This document shows positions 61,865 to 64,000 of a stretch of DNA of 64,000 bases, piece after piece. Made by a program: the position numbers and the translations under genes. The DNA is from Owenia fusiformis. Lineage: Eukaryota > Annelida > Polychaeta > Sabellida > Oweniidae. The stretch is taken from NCBI GenBank assembly GCA_903813345.2, contig CAIIXF020000010.1:27304425-27368424 (forward strand), read 5' to 3'. The notes beneath the pieces are model-generated. The model worked only from the letters and a program-made list of their open reading frames with translations. It ran no database searches and was not told where the DNA came from. Positions within the stretch are counted from its first letter, which is position 1. Each line of letters begins with the position of its first letter.

Positions 61865-64000
61865 TCATGTTCGAATCGTAATATAGAATTTATCCCTCAC
61901 CTCCTGACCCCACAAAGGTGAGGTGGCCGCAAAGCTATAGGACCTTGAAGCTGATGTAATGGGAGATCCTGCACTCCTTCTCAGAAGCCTAGTTGAAAAA
62001 TCCCTTGTGTGGTTGTCACTTTTGCAGTGTTGTGTATGTAACGAGAGCTTGTCTTCTGGAAAGCTCCTCTTGCAAAAGCTGCATTTGCCAGTGTTCCGTA
62101 TTTTAACACCAGGTATTTTAAATGTGGCACCAAGTCCTGTAGGGACTAAAATTAATACCTTTTTACCCTATATCATTCTACAATCTAAACATGCAAAGTG
62201 GTGAGGAAAGGATATCCAGGAGAATTTATTGAGAAATGGGGAAAGTCTGTAAGAGAGTTTCGATTTATAGAATTAAATTATAAAGTGGTCTACCATCAGA
62301 TATTCTGAATATTTGTATCATCAAAAGCTTAAAGATGCTCTTGTTACTTTATTTAATGTAGTTGTGTATTATGAGACACCACATTAAGTTGTCACATATT
62401 GTTAACTACTTGCGATACTCAGATATCAATTGACAAAGGAAGTTCAAAAATTATATTCTCTGCATGTGCATTTTAGTATAAACAGAGACATATATCATTT
62501 GTTTTTTAAATGGGCGAGATTTACAAAATTACCTCGAGTACTGTTCTGCTCTCCCGAGGAATATGTTCCTCTCGAAGTAAGGTCTGGCTCCTCATCAAAA
62601 CTGTCCCGAGCTAATCTTGACTTTCCTAATCTTGCACAGACCCTTTGGTGTTTCAGCTGAAATTATTATCAAAGATCAAATACTGGATTGTACATTTTAA
62701 TTCATAGTTTTATGTTAAGTATAGTTTTATTGTTCTTTTTGCTGTTAAATTAAATTCAAGGGTATTCAATGTGAACTTAGCCTGATCAACCATGTGCATG
62801 TTTAAGGTACGCAGCACACTTCTAAAAATAATATAATACAATAATTATGCACATTGCAAGAACAGTACCTTTCATTATACAACTATGAATTTTAAAAGGA
62901 TATGACTATCAAAAACCTAGTATTCCACTTGCAATTAAATATCAATACTAAATACTTAAGATTGCATATATGTATGGGTTGTATTTTAAATAAAAATATT
63001 TAAACAAATAATGTTTAGTTTATGCTAACGCACTTACTATTATATCAGGATCAAAAGTCCTTTTGCAAAACATGCACATCCCCAAAGAGTCGTACAGTGT
63101 CTCATCAGTTGTGTCCCCCTCAGTTTCACAATTCCAATCATAGTACTCTTTATCCTCGTTGGTAAATGTAGGCTTACCATTTTTCCTATTATAGTATGAA
63201 TGTGTGTAAAAGGTTTGTTTTCCATCATTCATGAATCTAGCACCTTTGAAATCATCAAACATAGAGTCAAACATATCATCGGGTTTGCTTTCATTCCAAG
63301 AATTATCCCATTCAGGTCGTTCAGCATTCGACATTCTTCTTGGTGATTGTTTCAATTTGTCTCCAAATTTAGTACGACCATACTTCCCTCTATTTAAGAT
63401 GTCACCTAGGTCAAACATAGTCTCAAATGAATCATCATCATCACTGTCATATATGGTACTTGAGAATGAACGCTTTTGCTGGAAACTTGGGGGTTTTCTT
63501 TTTTCATTGTTCTGACCATGTTCATAACTAGTTGAAAAAGGATTGGTTGGTTTTCTACCAGATGTTTTCCTCGTTGTATGGGATTTTTCTGTTTTTCCCT
63601 GCTTGGTATAAGGCGTTCCTTCATTTGCACTTGTCTTGCTTTTGTTTGCCTTATGTTTACTTTGGCTTTCATTTGATTTATTTTGTGTTCCTTTACTGCT
63701 TGAACCCGTTTGTCCAGTGGTCCCACCACTTGACGCACCCGTGCTTGTATTGTTTTTACTACCATTGCTTTGGTTGGAGCTATGTTCTGAAAAATTAGAA
63801 AGAAAACACGAACTTCGAATTCATGATCAAATACCATATTTGAAATGAAACATGAACACATGTACAAGGATTAGTATTTACCTGATCTCCAGGATGTTGT
63901 GTTGCTATTGCTTTGGGACGACTTTGGTTGCCTTTCCTCATCCTCTTGTCTCTGGAGTGACCTTAAATATATCTCCCGTCTGTCTTTGGATTTCAGTATT
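61865..64000 (-). CDS. C2HC zinc-finger protein (ZC2HC1-like), 3' part
   Basis: The gene enters from the right edge. Phase-consistent exons: 63882-64000 (partial), 63038-63786, 62533-62656, and 61901-62145. The last either splices at GTGAGG or reads on to a TGA at 61865. The first part is helical and charged (KSKDRREIYLRSLQRQEDEE), then a long Ser/Thr/Asn/Lys-rich, probably disordered exon follows. Two fingers come next: CMFCKRTFDPDIILKHQRVC (split between two exons at II|LK) and CSFCKRSFPEDKLSLHTQHC. Both have the spacing C-x2-C-x11-H-x3-C of the zf-C2HC_2 (ZC2HC1/FAM164) family. Family members have unknown or cilia/sperm-linked roles. The rest of the sequence matches no ZC2HC1 paralogue that I can recall, so I give no symbol. 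Confidence 0.8.

Noticed and set aside
63406-63867. 153-codon minus frame rich in Lys/Gln
   Set aside because: Wrong frame of the C2HC gene's long exon; the phase-consistent frame runs through 63038-63786 instead.

Overview
The window is nuclear DNA from an animal, most likely a marine invertebrate; the phylum is not resolved from this sequence. The evidence is AT-rich sequence, many spliced genes with GT-AG introns of 0.1-4 kb, proteins that align along their length with human ones, and many short non-autonomous DNA transposons (MITEs). I saw no prokaryotic genes, rRNA, tRNA, CRISPR arrays or endogenous retroviral genes.

Layout, left to right. (1) 1142-1293 (-): a possible first exon of a divergent gene, weakly PMF1-like. 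(2) 1644-3203 (+): FKRP, one coding exon. (3) 3204-7717: intergenic, with several inverted-repeat elements. (4) 7718-23846 (-): DNAI1, axonemal outer-arm dynein intermediate chain, 19 coding exons, about 710 residues. (5) 24067-31589 (+): FAM219A-like, five exons, head to head with DNAI1 across 220 bp. (6) 32881-35367: an internally deleted Harbinger transposon. (7) 39940-52737 (+): NCLN (nicalin), 14 exons, 559 residues, with an antisense single-exon GPCR (45730-46713) in intron 7. (8) 55190-58422 (-): a complete four-exon gene of 278 residues that I do not recognise. (9) 61865-64000 (-): the 3' part of a gene with two C2HC zinc fingers, running off the right edge.

The genes are mostly unrelated housekeeping or ciliary functions: ribitol-phosphate glycosylation (FKRP), ciliary motility (DNAI1) and ER membrane-protein biogenesis (NCLN). 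The meaningful pairing is DNAI1/FAM219A. The same two genes lie head to head on human 9p13, and here their 220-bp shared promoter holds a consensus NRF1 palindrome.

The most unusual feature is in NCLN, where three independent tandem duplications each span an exon-intron junction. They are a 42-bp array carrying 13 copies of the exon-10 donor, an 89-bp array carrying seven extra copies of the exon-4 acceptor region, and a 48-bp duplication of the exon-8 acceptor. The first four exon-10 donors stay in frame and would add 0, 14, 28 or 42 residues. The extra acceptors have lost AG or lead straight to a stop.

Exon edges were placed by reading splice signals, checking codon phase across every junction, and recalling human homologues; no alignment was run.
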